DNA from: Streptococcus downei MFe28
Lineage (GTDB): Bacteria; Bacillota; Bacilli; Lactobacillales; Streptococcaceae
DNA length: 64,000 nt
NCBI RefSeq assembly: GCF_900459175.1
Contig: NZ_UHFA01000002.1
Location: 1,302,001-1,366,000, forward strand
Direction of reading: 5' to 3'
The notes under the pieces are model-generated. The model searched no databases, was not told the origin of the DNA, and saw nothing but the letters and a program-made list of their open reading frames with translations. Each line of letters begins with the position of its first letter. The stretch's first letter is position 1. The position numbers were made by a program, and so were the translations under genes. Of this stretch, positions 1 to 9,474 are shown in pieces.

Positions 1-531
1 GACAATACCAGAAATAATCATTTCAGCGATAGCATTATTGGTGAAGACCAGAGCTAGAAGGTGCTGGACATTTCCGGTATAGACTCCAGAAAAAAGAAGA
101 TAGATACCTAAGAATACAAAAATTGTATTGGTTAGTGAGCCGACGACTCCAGAGAGGGCCAGACCTGCTTTATTATGCATGAGTTTGTAGATGAAATAAG
201 GGAAAACTCCAATCAGGATTCTTGGAATCAGGGCAATGATGAGGGAACGCCAAGAACCATTAGGAGCAAATGGCGAGAAGAGGTAACTGGTTGGTAGGAG
301 GACAAGGGAATTTCTGATTACGCTCATGAGGCCCATAAAAGCTCCTAGACCAGCTCCAATTTTAGGGCCATAGATGATGGAAGCCACAATAACAGGAATC
401 ATGGTCAGAGTTGGTTTTATAGGGAGCACAACGGCTGAAAAAATCATCTGACTGACAAATTCAACAACGACCATGGTCGCTAAAAGTAGGGCAATCTGTG
501 CGACCTGACGGGACTTATTTCTGCGATTCAT
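1..531 (-). CDS. ECF transporter S component (partial, 3' end outside window)
   Basis: The reverse strand reads MNRRNKSRQVAQIALLLATM and continues open to the window edge for 177 codons. It is a very hydrophobic protein with several predicted membrane helices and the G-rich loops typical of substrate-binding (S) subunits of energy-coupling-factor vitamin transporters. Its start overlaps the end of coaC by 17 bases, so it belongs to the coaB-coaC operon. Inference from that context: it may import pantothenate or another precursor of coenzyme A. The C-terminus is missing here, so substrate cannot be judged from sequence. Confidence 0.8.
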   Translation of the reverse strand, partial: MNRRNKSRQVAQIALLLATMVVVEFVSQMIFSAVVLPIKPTLTMIPVIVASIIYGPKIGAGLGAFMGLMSVIRNSLVLLPTSYLFSPFAPNGSWRSLIIALIPRILIGVFPYFIYKLMHNKAGLALSGVVGSLTNTIFVFLGIYLLFSGVYTGNVQHLLALVFTNNAIAEMIISGIV

Positions 532-1069
532 TTAGGGTCTCCTCAATAGTTTTGATGATGGTAGGTAAATCTGCTAAAGCGCCTCGACCGACATCTCCAC
601 AGGCCAATTTACCGGAGCGAGGTTCAATTTCTTTATAACCAACTTCTTTTAAGGTCATTAAATTTCGCTGGGTTAGGGGATTGTCATACATCTTAGTATT
701 CATGGCTAGTGCCAGTAATTTAGGCGTGTCGCTTGGCAGGGCCAGAGCTGTTGCAGTTACAAGGTTGTCCGCCATACCGTGGGCTAACTTGGCAATCGTA
801 TTGGCAGAAGCAGGTGCGACAATAAAGAGGTCAGCCTCCTTAGCCAAATCAATATGATTGATACGTCCTGGTTGGTCCTCGGTCATAAGATCCAGATAAA
901 CAGGATTTTTTGAGAGAACTTGCAAGGTTAAGGGGGTGATAAATTCACTAGCCGCCTGGGACATGATAACCTGGATATTATAGCCTAACTTTTTTAACTG
1001 GTTGCTTAAGTCCGCGGCCTTGTAAGCAGAGATGGAACCGGTGACGGCCAGCAAAATGGTTTTAGTCAT
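515..1069 (-). CDS. coaC: Phosphopantothenoylcysteine decarboxylase
   Basis: Flavoprotein of 184 residues that decarboxylates 4'-phosphopantothenoylcysteine to 4'-phosphopantetheine in coenzyme A synthesis. It shows the N-terminal GSISAYKAADL nucleotide-binding stretch, PASANT, the substrate clamp AMNTKMYDNP and the catalytic-cysteine segment ACGDVGRGAL. The open frame extends 25 codons further upstream, but MTKTILLAVTG is the normal family N-terminus. That start overlaps the coaB stop by 8 bases, which suggests translational coupling. Streptococci carry coaB and coaC as two genes rather than the usual fusion, as seen here. Confidence 0.95.
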   Translation of the reverse strand: MTKTILLAVTGSISAYKAADLSNQLKKLGYNIQVIMSQAASEFITPLTLQVLSKNPVYLDLMTEDQPGRINHIDLAKEADLFIVAPASANTIAKLAHGMADNLVTATALALPSDTPKLLALAMNTKMYDNPLTQRNLMTLKEVGYKEIEPRSGKLACGDVGRGALADLPTIIKTIEETLNESQK

Positions 1070-1748
1070 GCTTGCTAATCCTTTCATATATTTTTTGGGC
1101 AATTTCTTGCTTGGTTCGGGCAGGTTCCTGAGTATTCTCGTCAACTAGGTAGCCCAGATGTTGGTCTTCATTTATATCAAGCAAATCATTGGCGACAATT
1201 AACTCGGCTTGGTTTCTCTTGAGGCTACTTCTAGCAACCTCCCAAAGTTCTTCCTTGGGAACATCGACTAAGAGTTTAAAGCCAATGAGACGAATATCGG
1301 GATTCCACTCTTTAACTAAACTGATAATTTTTGGGTTTTTCTTGAGAAAGAGAACCTGATTATCAGCGGCTGAGGAAATCTTTGTCTCAGAATTTTTCTT
1401 ATTGAGAAGTTGGGAAAAGTCCTTGGTCGTCTGAAGTTCAGCTAGGTCAGTCATATAGACTGGCCTGTAGTCAGAAACCGCCATCGAATGGATGAGGACT
1501 TGATGGCTCTTGACCAAGGGTTCTAAAGTCTCCTGCAGGCTGGCAACGTCGCTGACCAGCTTAATATTTAGGCCAGCTTGAGCATCCGGTTTGACAGCTG
1601 ATTTGGTGGTCACCAAGGTAACCTGGTGGCCATTTTTCAAGAATAGCTCAGCCATAATCTTACCTAAGTTTCCTGAAGCGTGGTTGGTAATTGAGCGAAC
1701 CTGGTCAATTTTTTCGGACGTTCCGCCCGATGTAATTAGGATTTTCAT
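1062..1748 (-). CDS. coaB: Phosphopantothenate--cysteine ligase
   Basis: A 228-residue stand-alone CoaB domain. It joins cysteine to 4'-phosphopantothenate using a nucleotide triphosphate. The N-terminus ILITSGGTSEKIDQVRSITN carries the glycine-rich nucleotide site and the family's R-x-I-x-N dimer motif. It is the first gene of the minus-strand operon coaB-coaC-ECF component, which starts about 165 bases from fhs on the opposite strand. No frameshift or odd codon use is seen. Confidence 0.95.
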   Translation of the reverse strand: MKILITSGGTSEKIDQVRSITNHASGNLGKIMAELFLKNGHQVTLVTTKSAVKPDAQAGLNIKLVSDVASLQETLEPLVKSHQVLIHSMAVSDYRPVYMTDLAELQTTKDFSQLLNKKNSETKISSAADNQVLFLKKNPKIISLVKEWNPDIRLIGFKLLVDVPKEELWEVARSSLKRNQAELIVANDLLDINEDQHLGYLVDENTQEPARTKQEIAQKIYERISKHD

Positions 1749-1885
1749 AGGAAAATTATACTAAAAAGTCCTTTCTTAGTAAATGATTTGCTAGGAAGGA
1801 ATGATGATTTAGTCAGTAGACGGCAGGTCTCAAATCCGAACGATATAAAATAAACAAAAGGAAACGTGCGCATTTCTATAATCTT

Positions 1886-1894
1886 TGTTATAAT
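1886..1894 (+). promoter_or_regulatory. fhs extended -10 promoter
   Basis: TGTTATAAT is an extended -10 element (TGn-TATAAT) about 30 bases upstream of the fhs start. No good -35 hexamer is visible at 16-18 bases, as is common for extended -10 promoters. Confidence 0.6.
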
Positions 1895-1924
1895 GGGATT
1901 ATTCTATTTTAAATGAGGTATTCC

Positions 1925-3595
1925 ATGAAGACTGATATTGAAATTGCACAGGAAGTTGAGCTCCAACCCATCAGCCAAATTGCTCAAAAAGTAGGTATCC
2001 AAGCCGAGGATTTGGAACTCTATGGCAACTACAAGGCTAAGATTTCCCTTGATAAAATCAAATCCAGTAAGGCCAATGAGCCTGGTAAGTTAATCTTAGT
2101 CACGGCTATCAATCCGACACCAGCTGGCGAAGGCAAGTCAACCGTCACTATCGGTTTGGCAGATGCCCTCAATCAATTGGGTAAGAAGACTATGATTGCC
2201 CTGCGGGAACCTTCACTTGGGCCTGTCATGGGTATTAAGGGGGGAGCAGCAGGGGGTGGCTATGCCCAAGTTCTACCTATGGAAGATATCAACCTCCATT
2301 TTACGGGAGACATGCACGCCATCACCACCGCTAATAATGCCCTATCAGCCCTGATTGATAATCATCTCCATCAAGGTAATGAGCTAGGCATTGATCAACG
2401 TCGGATTATCTGGAAGCGGGTCCTTGATCTCAATGACCGGGCTTTGCGGCATGTGACCATTGGTCTGGGTAGCCCTGTCAATGGGATTCCTCGCGAAGAT
2501 GGCTTTGACATCACCGTTGCTTCAGAAATTATGGCGATTCTCTGTCTGGCAACAGATCTCAAGGACCTTAAGGAACGTCTGGCTTCAATTGTTATTGGCT
2601 ATCACTATGATAGAAGTCCCGTTTATGTGCGTGACCTCAAGGTTGAAGGTGCCCTGACTCTAATTCTCAAGGATGCCATTAAGCCAAATTTGGTTCAGAC
2701 TATCTACGGTACGCCGGCCCTGGTTCATGGTGGTCCTTTCGCTAATATTGCCCACGGCTGTAATTCTGTCCTAGCGACGACAACGGCCCTTGGTTTGGCT
2801 GAGTATGCGGTTACCGAGGCTGGATTCGGAGCGGATCTGGGAGCAGAGAAATTCCTTGACATCAAGACCCCAAGTCTGCCCAAGGCACCGGATGCAGTAG
2901 TTATTGTAGCAACCTTGCGGGCCCTCAAGATGCACGGTGGGGTTGCCAAGTCAGACCTGACTGAAGAAAATGTTCAGGCAGTCAAGGACGGCTTTGCCAA
3001 CCTCAAACGCCATGTGGAAAACGTTCGGAAATTTGGTCTTCCCGCTATCGTGGCTATCAATGAGTTTGTCTCAGATACACCAGCAGAAATTCAAGCCCTC
3101 AAGGAACTCTGTGCTGACATTGATGTGCCAGTTGAACTAGCAAGTGTCTGGGCCCATGGAGCCGACGGTGGTCAAGACCTAGCTAAAAGCTTGGTCAACT
3201 TGGTTGAAGGTCAAGATAGCCATTATACTCGTCTCTATGATAATGAAGCAAGTTTGGAAGATAAGATTAGGACCATTGTCACAGGAATTTACGGTGGTAA
3301 GGGTGTCGAGTTTGCAGCCAAAGCCAAGACGCAAATCAAGCAGTTCCAGGCCAATGGCTGGGATAAGCTACCGGTCTGCATGGCCAAGACCCAGTATTCT
3401 TTTTCAGACAACCAAAACTTGCTGGGGGCTCCAGAAGATTTCACCATTACCATCCGTGAATTAGTTCCTAAGACAGGGGCTGGCTTCATCGTTGCCCTGA
3501 CTGGCAATGTCATGACCATGCCTGGCCTGCCCAAGCAACCAGCTGCTCTCAAGATGGATGTTGCTGAAGACGGTACGGCTCTTGGATTGTTCTAA
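1925..3595 (+). CDS. fhs: Formate--tetrahydrofolate ligase
   Basis: ATP-dependent ligase of 556 residues making 10-formyltetrahydrofolate for purine and formyl-methionine synthesis. It contains the P-loop TPAGEGKST near residue 65, the conserved [20 protein letters not shown] segment and the folate-side LPKAPDAVV region, over the usual family length. An ATG exists at 1913, but GAGGT at 1915-1919 sits just before the ATG at 1925, so 1925 is chosen. The gene is monocistronic, with a terminator at 3629. Confidence 0.97.
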   Translation: MKTDIEIAQEVELQPISQIAQKVGIQAEDLELYGNYKAKISLDKIKSSKANEPGKLILVTAINPTPAGEGKSTVTIGLADALNQLGKKTMIALREPSLGPVMGIKGGAAGGGYAQVLPMEDINLHFTGDMHAITTANNALSALIDNHLHQGNELGIDQRRIIWKRVLDLNDRALRHVTIGLGSPVNGIPREDGFDITVASEIMAILCLATDLKDLKERLASIVIGYHYDRSPVYVRDLKVEGALTLILKDAIKPNLVQTIYGTPALVHGGPFANIAHGCNSVLATTTALGLAEYAVTEAGFGADLGAEKFLDIKTPSLPKAPDAVVIVATLRALKMHGGVAKSDLTEENVQAVKDGFANLKRHVENVRKFGLPAIVAINEFVSDTPAEIQALKELCADIDVPVELASVWAHGADGGQDLAKSLVNLVEGQDSHYTRLYDNEASLEDKIRTIVTGIYGGKGVEFAAKAKTQIKQFQANGWDKLPVCMAKTQYSFSDNQNLLGAPEDFTITIRELVPKTGAGFIVALTGNVMTMPGLPKQPAALKMDVAEDGTALGLF

Positions 3596-3628
3596 TCTTC
3601 AAAAATGCGTTATACTACATCATCACTT

Positions 3629-3654
3629 AAAAAGCCAACTTTGATTGGCTTTTT
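3629..3654 (+). terminator. fhs terminator
   Basis: AAAAAGCCAA and TTGGCTTTTT form a 10-bp stem with a 6-base loop ending in a T-run, 34 bases after the fhs stop. Confidence 0.85.
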
Positions 3655-3774
3655 ATAATGCTATGAAATTATGCCTGAGTATCTTCTGTTCTGGTTTATC
3701 CCACGCAGCTATGCAGGAAAGAAGTCTAATATCCAATGAGCACACTTTGCTGACTTTAGCCTAGTTATCCAAGC

Positions 3775-4212
3775 ACTGTTTATGCTCTTTCGGCTCGGCG
3801 ATACTGAATAAAGTTGGTCGATTTCACTAACATTGTGAAGGTAGTAAGGGAGCTAGGGAGTGAGACAATCGTGATTTCGTCAAATCGATTTTACTCACTC
3901 TCTTATTTTTTAGATTCGATAAGAAATAGTCTATTCCCAGACTATTTCTTTCTCACCCCCGCATAGTTGATTAGGATGACCGCTATCACTGGTTTAACAA
4001 GGGAGATAAGGACCTTACCGCCGTTTCACTGGCATGTGAGTGACTAAACACTGAAGTATCAAGTCACTCATTACAAATCGACCACTGGGTCAAAGTGGTT
4101 GATGTTGAAAAAGTAATGAAGTGAGGACTTTTGTCCCAGCCTCGTTAGAGCACTGCCACTTTAGTGGTTGCGGTCTTTGCTCCATCCTGTTTTTGATTTT
4201 CATCGAGTATAA
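3775..4212. repeat. Composite intergenic repeat (family B + family A + BOX tail)
   Basis: No gene fits in 3655-4399. Position 3783 onward (CGGCTCGGCGATAC) matches the family B repeats at 26.35 kb. From about 3855 to 4145 lies a family A unit with ends GTGAGACAA and TTTTGTCCCA. Its segment around 4005-4090 is nearly identical, in inverted orientation, to 60.68-60.77 kb. Bases 4150-4185 again resemble family B (hairpin CCACTTTAGTGG, then TTTGCTCC). Bases 4191-4212 match the 3' end of streptococcal BOX elements (GATTTTCATCGAGTAT). It is a stack of three unrelated repeat families. Confidence 0.6.
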
Positions 4213-4399
4213 TACCGAAATGGGAAAATGAAATTCCCGACAAGATTGATGAATGGGCAACACCTAAAAAGCTATTGATACAGGTAGAGGAGTGCTAGTT
4301 ATCATTATCCATTGGCCAGAGAAGTGGCTTCATAGCAATTAATTGACGCAACTATTGATCCTTTGATACAATTGGAACATCAATAAAAAGGGGATTCTT

Positions 4400-5719
4400 A
4401 TGGAACTATATGATATTATTGTTATCGGTTTTGGCAAGGCTGGAAAAACTTTCGCAGCAAAATCTGCAGCGCAGGGTAAAAAGGTGGCCATGATTGAGAA
4501 AGATGCTAATATGTACGGTGGAACTTGTATAAATGTTGGCTGTATTCCTACAAAAGTCTTGATACATTCAGCCGAAACTGGTCATAACTTTTCAGAAGCA
4601 ATGGCCGAGCGTAAAAAAGTAACGGAGCGCCTGCGTGCTAAAAACTTTGCTATGCTAGACAAGGCTCCAACGGCTGATGTATACAATGCTACTGCCAGAT
4701 TTGTTTCCAATAAAGTAGTTGAAATTACTTCGAACGGTGAGAGCAAACAGTTATCAGCCCAAGTTATTATCATCAATACTGGTGCAGTTTCAAATAGATT
4801 GCCAATCCTTGGATTGAAAGACAGCAAGCATGTCTACGATAGCACAGAGATTCAAAATTTGGAGCAACAGCCAAAACGTCTGGGCATTATTGGCGGTGGT
4901 AATATTGGTTTAGAATTTGCTAGTCTCTACGCAAAACTCGGTTCAGAGGTGACTGTCTTTGATCCTATGTCTCGGATTTTTGTACGTGAAGAAGAGGAAA
5001 TCTCCTTACTTGCCAAAGAATACATGGAAGAAGCAGGGGTGGCTTTTGAGCTTAACTCTAATATCTCTCGAATATCTAATAAGGATGACTCTGTTATTAT
5101 CACCACACAGAATGGCGATTATTCGTTTGATGCAGTACTTCATGCGACTGGACGGCGAGCAAATACAGATAGTCTTGGTCTTGAAAATACTGACATTGCA
5201 CTTACTGACCGCGGTGCTATAAAGGTAGATGATTTTTGTCAAACCAGCGTTGAAAATATCTTTGCCGTTGGTGATGTTAATGGCGGTCTTCAATTTACCT
5301 ATGTCTCATTAGATGACTTCCGTATTGTCTGGAATTACCTTAATGGCGATCGATCTTATTCTGCAGCTAATCGCCACCATGTTCCAAACACGACATTTAT
5401 CAATCCGCCGCTGGCGCGTGTAGGAATTGATGAAGCAACTGCCAAGAAACAGGGTCTCAATTACAAGGCCAATAGCCTACCGGTTGCTGGTATGCCAAGA
5501 GGACATGTCAATGGAGACTTACGCGGTATTTTTAAGGTGGTTATTGATGTAGACAGTCAGCAGATTTTAGGGGCAACTCTCTTTGGTCAAGAGGCGCATG
5601 AACTGATTAATCTCATTACTTTGGCTATGGATAATGGTATTCCTTATACTTACTTTCAACAGCAAATTTTTACACATCCGACCATGGCTGAGAATCTTAA
5701 TGATGTTTTTAATTTTTAA
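4400..5719 (+). CDS. Flavoprotein disulfide reductase, RclA / hypothiocyanous acid reductase (Har)-like
   Basis: A 439-residue FAD- and NAD(P)-dependent class I disulfide reductase. It has the FAD motif IIVIGFGKAGKTFA at the N-terminus, the redox pair C43-C48 in GGTCINVGCIPTK, a second Rossmann motif IIGGGNIGLEFA near residue 160 and the FAD-binding FAVGDVNGG near residue 290. The C-terminal dimer domain ends HPTMAENLNDVF, although these enzymes usually have HPT plus an acidic tail. Family knowledge: pneumococcal Har and E. coli RclA reduce hypothiocyanite or related oxidants. The length and active site match that group better than glutathione reductase or lipoamide dehydrogenase. Substrate is inferred. 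Confidence 0.8.
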   Translation: MELYDIIVIGFGKAGKTFAAKSAAQGKKVAMIEKDANMYGGTCINVGCIPTKVLIHSAETGHNFSEAMAERKKVTERLRAKNFAMLDKAPTADVYNATARFVSNKVVEITSNGESKQLSAQVIIINTGAVSNRLPILGLKDSKHVYDSTEIQNLEQQPKRLGIIGGGNIGLEFASLYAKLGSEVTVFDPMSRIFVREEEEISLLAKEYMEEAGVAFELNSNISRISNKDDSVIITTQNGDYSFDAVLHATGRRANTDSLGLENTDIALTDRGAIKVDDFCQTSVENIFAVGDVNGGLQFTYVSLDDFRIVWNYLNGDRSYSAANRHHVPNTTFINPPLARVGIDEATAKKQGLNYKANSLPVAGMPRGHVNGDLRGIFKVVIDVDSQQILGATLFGQEAHELINLITLAMDNGIPYTYFQQQIFTHPTMAENLNDVFNF

Positions 5720-5754
5720 AAAAGATGAGTTTGAAACAAAGCTAGTTTCAGCTC

Positions 5755-5794
5755 AAAAAATAGAGGTTCACTTTTGGGTGAGTCTCTATTTTTA
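5755..5794 (+). terminator. Terminator after the disulfide reductase
   Basis: AAATAGAG pairs with CTCTATTT around an inner TTCAC/GGTGAG hairpin, followed by a T-run. Confidence 0.75.
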
Positions 5795-5859
5795 GTTTTG
5801 AGCCATTTTTTTATTGAGGGAAAAAATATTTTTCTCCGTCTTTTTTTGTCTCGATTCTA

Positions 5860-5868
5860 TGTTATAAT
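5860..5868 (+). promoter_or_regulatory. cls extended -10 promoter
   Basis: TGTTATAAT lies about 25 bases upstream of the GAGGGGAG ribosome site of cls. No clear -35 is seen. Confidence 0.55.
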
Positions 5869-5904
5869 TAGGAGCATATATTTAACCTGAGAGGGGAGAT
5901 TATC

Positions 5905-7479
5905 ATAGACGAAGAAGGAAAAACAACTAGACTCCTTAAAAGAGGGCGTCGAAGCTTACTGAGAGGGATTTTTAGCCGGACGACTGTTATTGTTTTGCTT
6001 TTAATTTTGCAAATTTATGTAATTGCAGCCGGTTACATTTGGTTCCAACAATACCAAATTCATATTCAAGTGGCTGGCTTAATTATCGCCAGTGCTTCGG
6101 TCCTCTATTTGATTAACAGTGACATGGATAGTACGGCCAAGTTGACTTGGATGTTGGTAGTCTTGCCCATGCCTATCCTGGGTGGACTTTTCTTGCTCTA
6201 CACCAAGATTGACTGGGGCTACAATGGCATGAAGCGGCAAATTATGGGCAATGTCGAAAAAACGTCACCTTTACTCCATCAAAATGATTCGGTCTTAGCA
6301 GAATTGAAGACTTCCCACAGCACAGCCTTTAATTTGGCCAAGTACCTCAGCTTTGGCGATAATCATTTTCCGGTCTATAAGAATAGTCAGGTTACCTATT
6401 TTCCATCTGGCGAAGCCAAGTTTGCCGAGCTTAAAAAGCAATTGCGTCAGGCCAAACACTATATTTTTATGGAATACTTCATCATTGATGAAGGCATGAT
6501 GTGGGGAGAAATTCTCTCTATCTTGGAAGAAAAGGTAGCAGAAGGGCTTGAGGTTCGGGTCATGTATGATGGTATGATTGAGATGACAACCTTGAGTTTT
6601 GATTACAGCAAACGGCTGGAAAGATTGGGGATTAAGTCCAAGGCTTTCGCACCTCTGTCCCCCTTCCTATCAACCTATTATAACTATCGGGACCACCGTA
6701 AGATTGTGGTCATTGATGGTGAGGTGGCCTTTACTGGTGGTGTTAATCTGGCGGATGAATACATCAACGAGATTGAACGCTTTGGTCATTGGAAGGATAC
6801 GGCCATCATGGTGCGTGGCCGGGCGGTCGATACCTTCTTGATTCTCTTCATGCAAATGTGGGGGACTATTAAGGATGAGCACAAGGAAGTTCAAGCCTAC
6901 CTGAGTCACCATGAAAACAAATTGACAACTGACGGCTTTGTTATTCCTTACGGGGATTCTCCCTTGGATAATGAAAAGGTCGGAGAGAACGTCTACATTG
7001 ATATTCTTAATCACGCCCGTGATTATGTCCATATCATGACCCCTTATTTGATTTTGGATAGTGAAATGGAGCACGCTCTCAGGTTTGCGGCTGAGCGGGG
7101 CGTGGATGTGAGAATCATTATGCCAGGAATTCCTGATAAGCAAGTTCCTTACTTCTTGGCCAAGACCTATTACAGACCTCTCTTGGCATCTGGTGTCAAG
7201 ATTTACGAATACAGTCCTGGCTTTGTTCATGCCAAGGTCTTTGTGGCTGATGATAGTCGGGCCGTTGTCGGTACTATCAATTTGGATTATCGCAGTCTTT
7301 ATCACCATTTTGAATGTGCCACTTATCTCTATCATTCTTCGGAAATTCCTAAGATTGAGCGGGATTTCCAGGCGACCCTTGAAGAATGCCGTCAGGTTAC
7401 TCCAGAAACCCTCAAGAAATTGCCTTTCTCAGAAAAAGCAATTGGAGCAGTAGTAAAGGCCGTCGCTCCTTTGCTTTAA
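5905..7479 (+). CDS. cls: Cardiolipin synthase
   Basis: Membrane phospholipase-D-family enzyme condensing phosphatidylglycerol into cardiolipin. Two N-terminal membrane helices are followed by two HKD motifs, HRKIVVIDG at about residue 264 and HAKVFVADD at about 442. The only canonical start is a TTG at 5995, which has no ribosome site and would cut into the first helix. The frame stays open and gene-like back to a strong GAGGGGAG at 5891-5898, encoding a basic stretch LLKRGRRSLLRGIFSR expected of this family. The codons 5899 ATT, 5902 ATC and 5905 ATA follow; 5905 has the best spacing. Start is therefore placed at a non-canonical codon (524 residues), with 5995 as the conservative alternative. 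Confidence 0.85.
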   Translation: MDEEGKTTRLLKRGRRSLLRGIFSRTTVIVLLLILQIYVIAAGYIWFQQYQIHIQVAGLIIASASVLYLINSDMDSTAKLTWMLVVLPMPILGGLFLLYTKIDWGYNGMKRQIMGNVEKTSPLLHQNDSVLAELKTSHSTAFNLAKYLSFGDNHFPVYKNSQVTYFPSGEAKFAELKKQLRQAKHYIFMEYFIIDEGMMWGEILSILEEKVAEGLEVRVMYDGMIEMTTLSFDYSKRLERLGIKSKAFAPLSPFLSTYYNYRDHRKIVVIDGEVAFTGGVNLADEYINEIERFGHWKDTAIMVRGRAVDTFLILFMQMWGTIKDEHKEVQAYLSHHENKLTTDGFVIPYGDSPLDNEKVGENVYIDILNHARDYVHIMTPYLILDSEMEHALRFAAERGVDVRIIMPGIPDKQVPYFLAKTYYRPLLASGVKIYEYSPGFVHAKVFVADDSRAVVGTINLDYRSLYHHFECATYLYHSSEIPKIERDFQATLEECRQVTPETLKKLPFSEKAIGAVVKAVAPLL

Positions 7480-7493
7480 ATCTGATTATATGT

Positions 7494-7646
7494 TAGAATG
7501 ATTGCATGCGATGAGTCGATTTGGTCTTTAAGACCATTTTCGCTGGGAGGTCATTAACGCAGGAGCGGACCTTGATAGTCTGTGTGAACCTTTCTATCAC
7601 ACTTTATAAGTGCCCTTGAGCCTAGGTGGAAACCTAGGCTTTTTAA
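7494..7646 (+). ncRNA. Candidate structured small RNA with terminator
   Basis: After cls there is a -10-like TAGAAT at 7494-7499 with TTGCTT 18 bases upstream. It is followed by about 120 bases with several short hairpins (GGTCTTTAAGACC, GTGTGA/TCACAC) and a perfect terminator stem AGCCTAGGT/ACCTAGGCT with loop GGAA and T-run at 7618-7646. No open frame is present. It could be an unlinked small RNA or simply the long 3' untranslated region and terminator of cls. I do not recognise a known RNA family. Confidence 0.3.
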
Positions 7647-7683
7647 CATAGCTTCAAGAAAATTTTCTTCGTAAAAAAGAGGT

Positions 7684-9396
7684 TGGGACAAAACTATCCC
7701 TAAGCCAACGAAAAAGCAACGGTTTTGATGCCGTTGCTTTTTGCTTGACATAGGTAGTCTTGATAAAATATCGTTGACAAAAAAATAATAGAAAGGCTAC
7801 CTCATGTACAGTCACTATAACACAAATCAAACGACTCTGCCACTAGAATTAAGCGCATTCTTACCCCACAACCATCTCGTTTTTACGATTGAAAAGGTGG
7901 TCAATAAACTAGATGATAATGCCCTTCTAAACTTTTATCATGAGGTTGGGCGGCCTTCTTACCCTCCCCAATTACTCCTAGCAGCCCTTTTATTTGCTTA
8001 TTCTCAAGGGATCTTTTCCGGACGAAAGATAGAAAAAATGATGGTGGAAAATCTTGCCATGCAATACTTAACAGGTCAGCTGGTGATTTCTTATCGGACA
8101 ATCAATCGTTTTCGTGTGGCTCCTGGGATGGAGGAGCTGATTCGTAATCTCTTTATTGACCTCAACCTTCAGTTGAAAATGGAGGAATTAGTGTCCTTAG
8201 AGTGTTTGTTTATTGACGGGACTAAGATTGAGGCTAACGCTAACAAGTACAGTTTTGTTTGGCGGAAGGCTGTTGATAAATTTTCTGCCAAACTTCAAGC
8301 GACTCTAAAAACCTATTTTCAAGAGGAAATTAATCCTTTGATTCAAGAGGCCATTGTCTTTCTTAGATGACCAAGAGCCTGTAACTTCTGAACAATTGAC
8401 AGAGTTTTCTCAAATCCTTGAGGAAGAATTGAAATCAGTTAACCAAGCCATCGAAGAAAATCCTGTCAAAGGAAAGGATGAGCGTCAAACAAAGCGTCGG
8501 AAACTCAAGAAAGTCCTTCGAAAGGTAAGGGATGATTTTTCAGCCCGTGCACAAAAGTATGAGACCTATCAAGCCACTTTCACTGGTCGCAATAGTTTTT
8601 CAAAGACAGATACAGACGCCACTTTTATGCGGATGAAAGACGACCACATGAGAAATGGTCAACTGAAGGCTGGCTACAATCTCCAAATCGCTACTGAGAA
8701 TCAATTTGTTCTCCACTATGATAGCTTCCTAAATCCGACAGACACCAAGACCCTCTTACCATTTTTAGACTCCTATCCCCATGACGCCAAGACTATTGTC
8801 GCAGGTGCTGGTTATGGTAGTGAAGAGAACCTACTAACTCTTGACCAAGAGGAAATTAATCACTTGATTAAGTATGGCAGGTTTGATAAGGAACAAAAGA
8901 GGACCTACAGAAAGTCTGACAAGAATCTAGCCAATTGGCACTATAATGAAAAAGAGGATAGCTACACCCATCCAAAGGGTTGGAAATAGGTGTTTCATCA
9001 TCTCAAACACCAGAAAACGCAAACAGGTTTTGAACAAGAGATTAAGGTCTACCAGGCTGAGGAGCCTGAATTAGCTCCTCAAAAGGGGCTTTACATCAAT
9101 GAACGGTACCAATACTTAAAGCAAAAAGAAGCTCAAGCGCTTTTATCTCCTGAGGGCAGTCAAGTTTTCGCACAACGCAAGGTTGATGTGGAGCCTGTCT
9201 TTGGGCAGATAAAGGCTTGTTTGGGTTACAAAAGGTGTAATCTGCGGGGGAAACGGCAGGTCAAGATTGACATGGGATTGGCCCTTATGGCCAATAATCT
9301 CATCAAATATAACAGGAGAAGCAACCGAACCTAAAAAATAGAGGGTCACCAACAAGCGATCCTCTGTTTTTATGGGGGCAAATGGGTTTTGTCCCA
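7684..9396 (+). mobile_element. IS1182-family insertion sequence, copy 1 (defective)
   Basis: A 1713-bp element bounded by 11-bp perfect terminal inverted repeats TGGGACAAAAC (7684) and GTTTTGTCCCA (ending 9396). It is nearly identical to the copy at 30570-32278, from which it differs in length by exactly a 4-base insertion. No clean target duplication is seen. The flanks GAGGT and AGCTC are themselves imperfectly inverted, suggesting insertion into a hairpin sequence. Confidence 0.85.
7804..9334 (+). pseudogene. IS1182-family transposase, copy 1, frameshifted
   Basis: The protein begins MYSHYNTNQTTLPLEL, typical of IS1182 transposases. Three lesions are visible. A 4-base insertion near 8358 (GTCTTTCTTA against GTCTTA in copy 2) shifts the frame. 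A UAG at 8987-8989 splits off the C-terminal part. The second catalytic aspartate of the DDE triad is changed to glycine (VAGAGYG at 8804, VADAGYG in copy 2). The ribosome site AGAAAGG precedes the ATG. This copy cannot make active transposase. Confidence 0.9.
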
Positions 9397-9474
9397 AGCT
9401 CTAGTTTTATTGTTTGACAACGATTTATAGATATTGATGAGGACGGTCAGACATACTGTTATTCATCTCTTGAT

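Noticed and set aside
6670..7335. Long antisense frame of 221 codons inside cls
   Set aside because: Mirror of the strong cls coding frame; no ribosome site or family resemblance.
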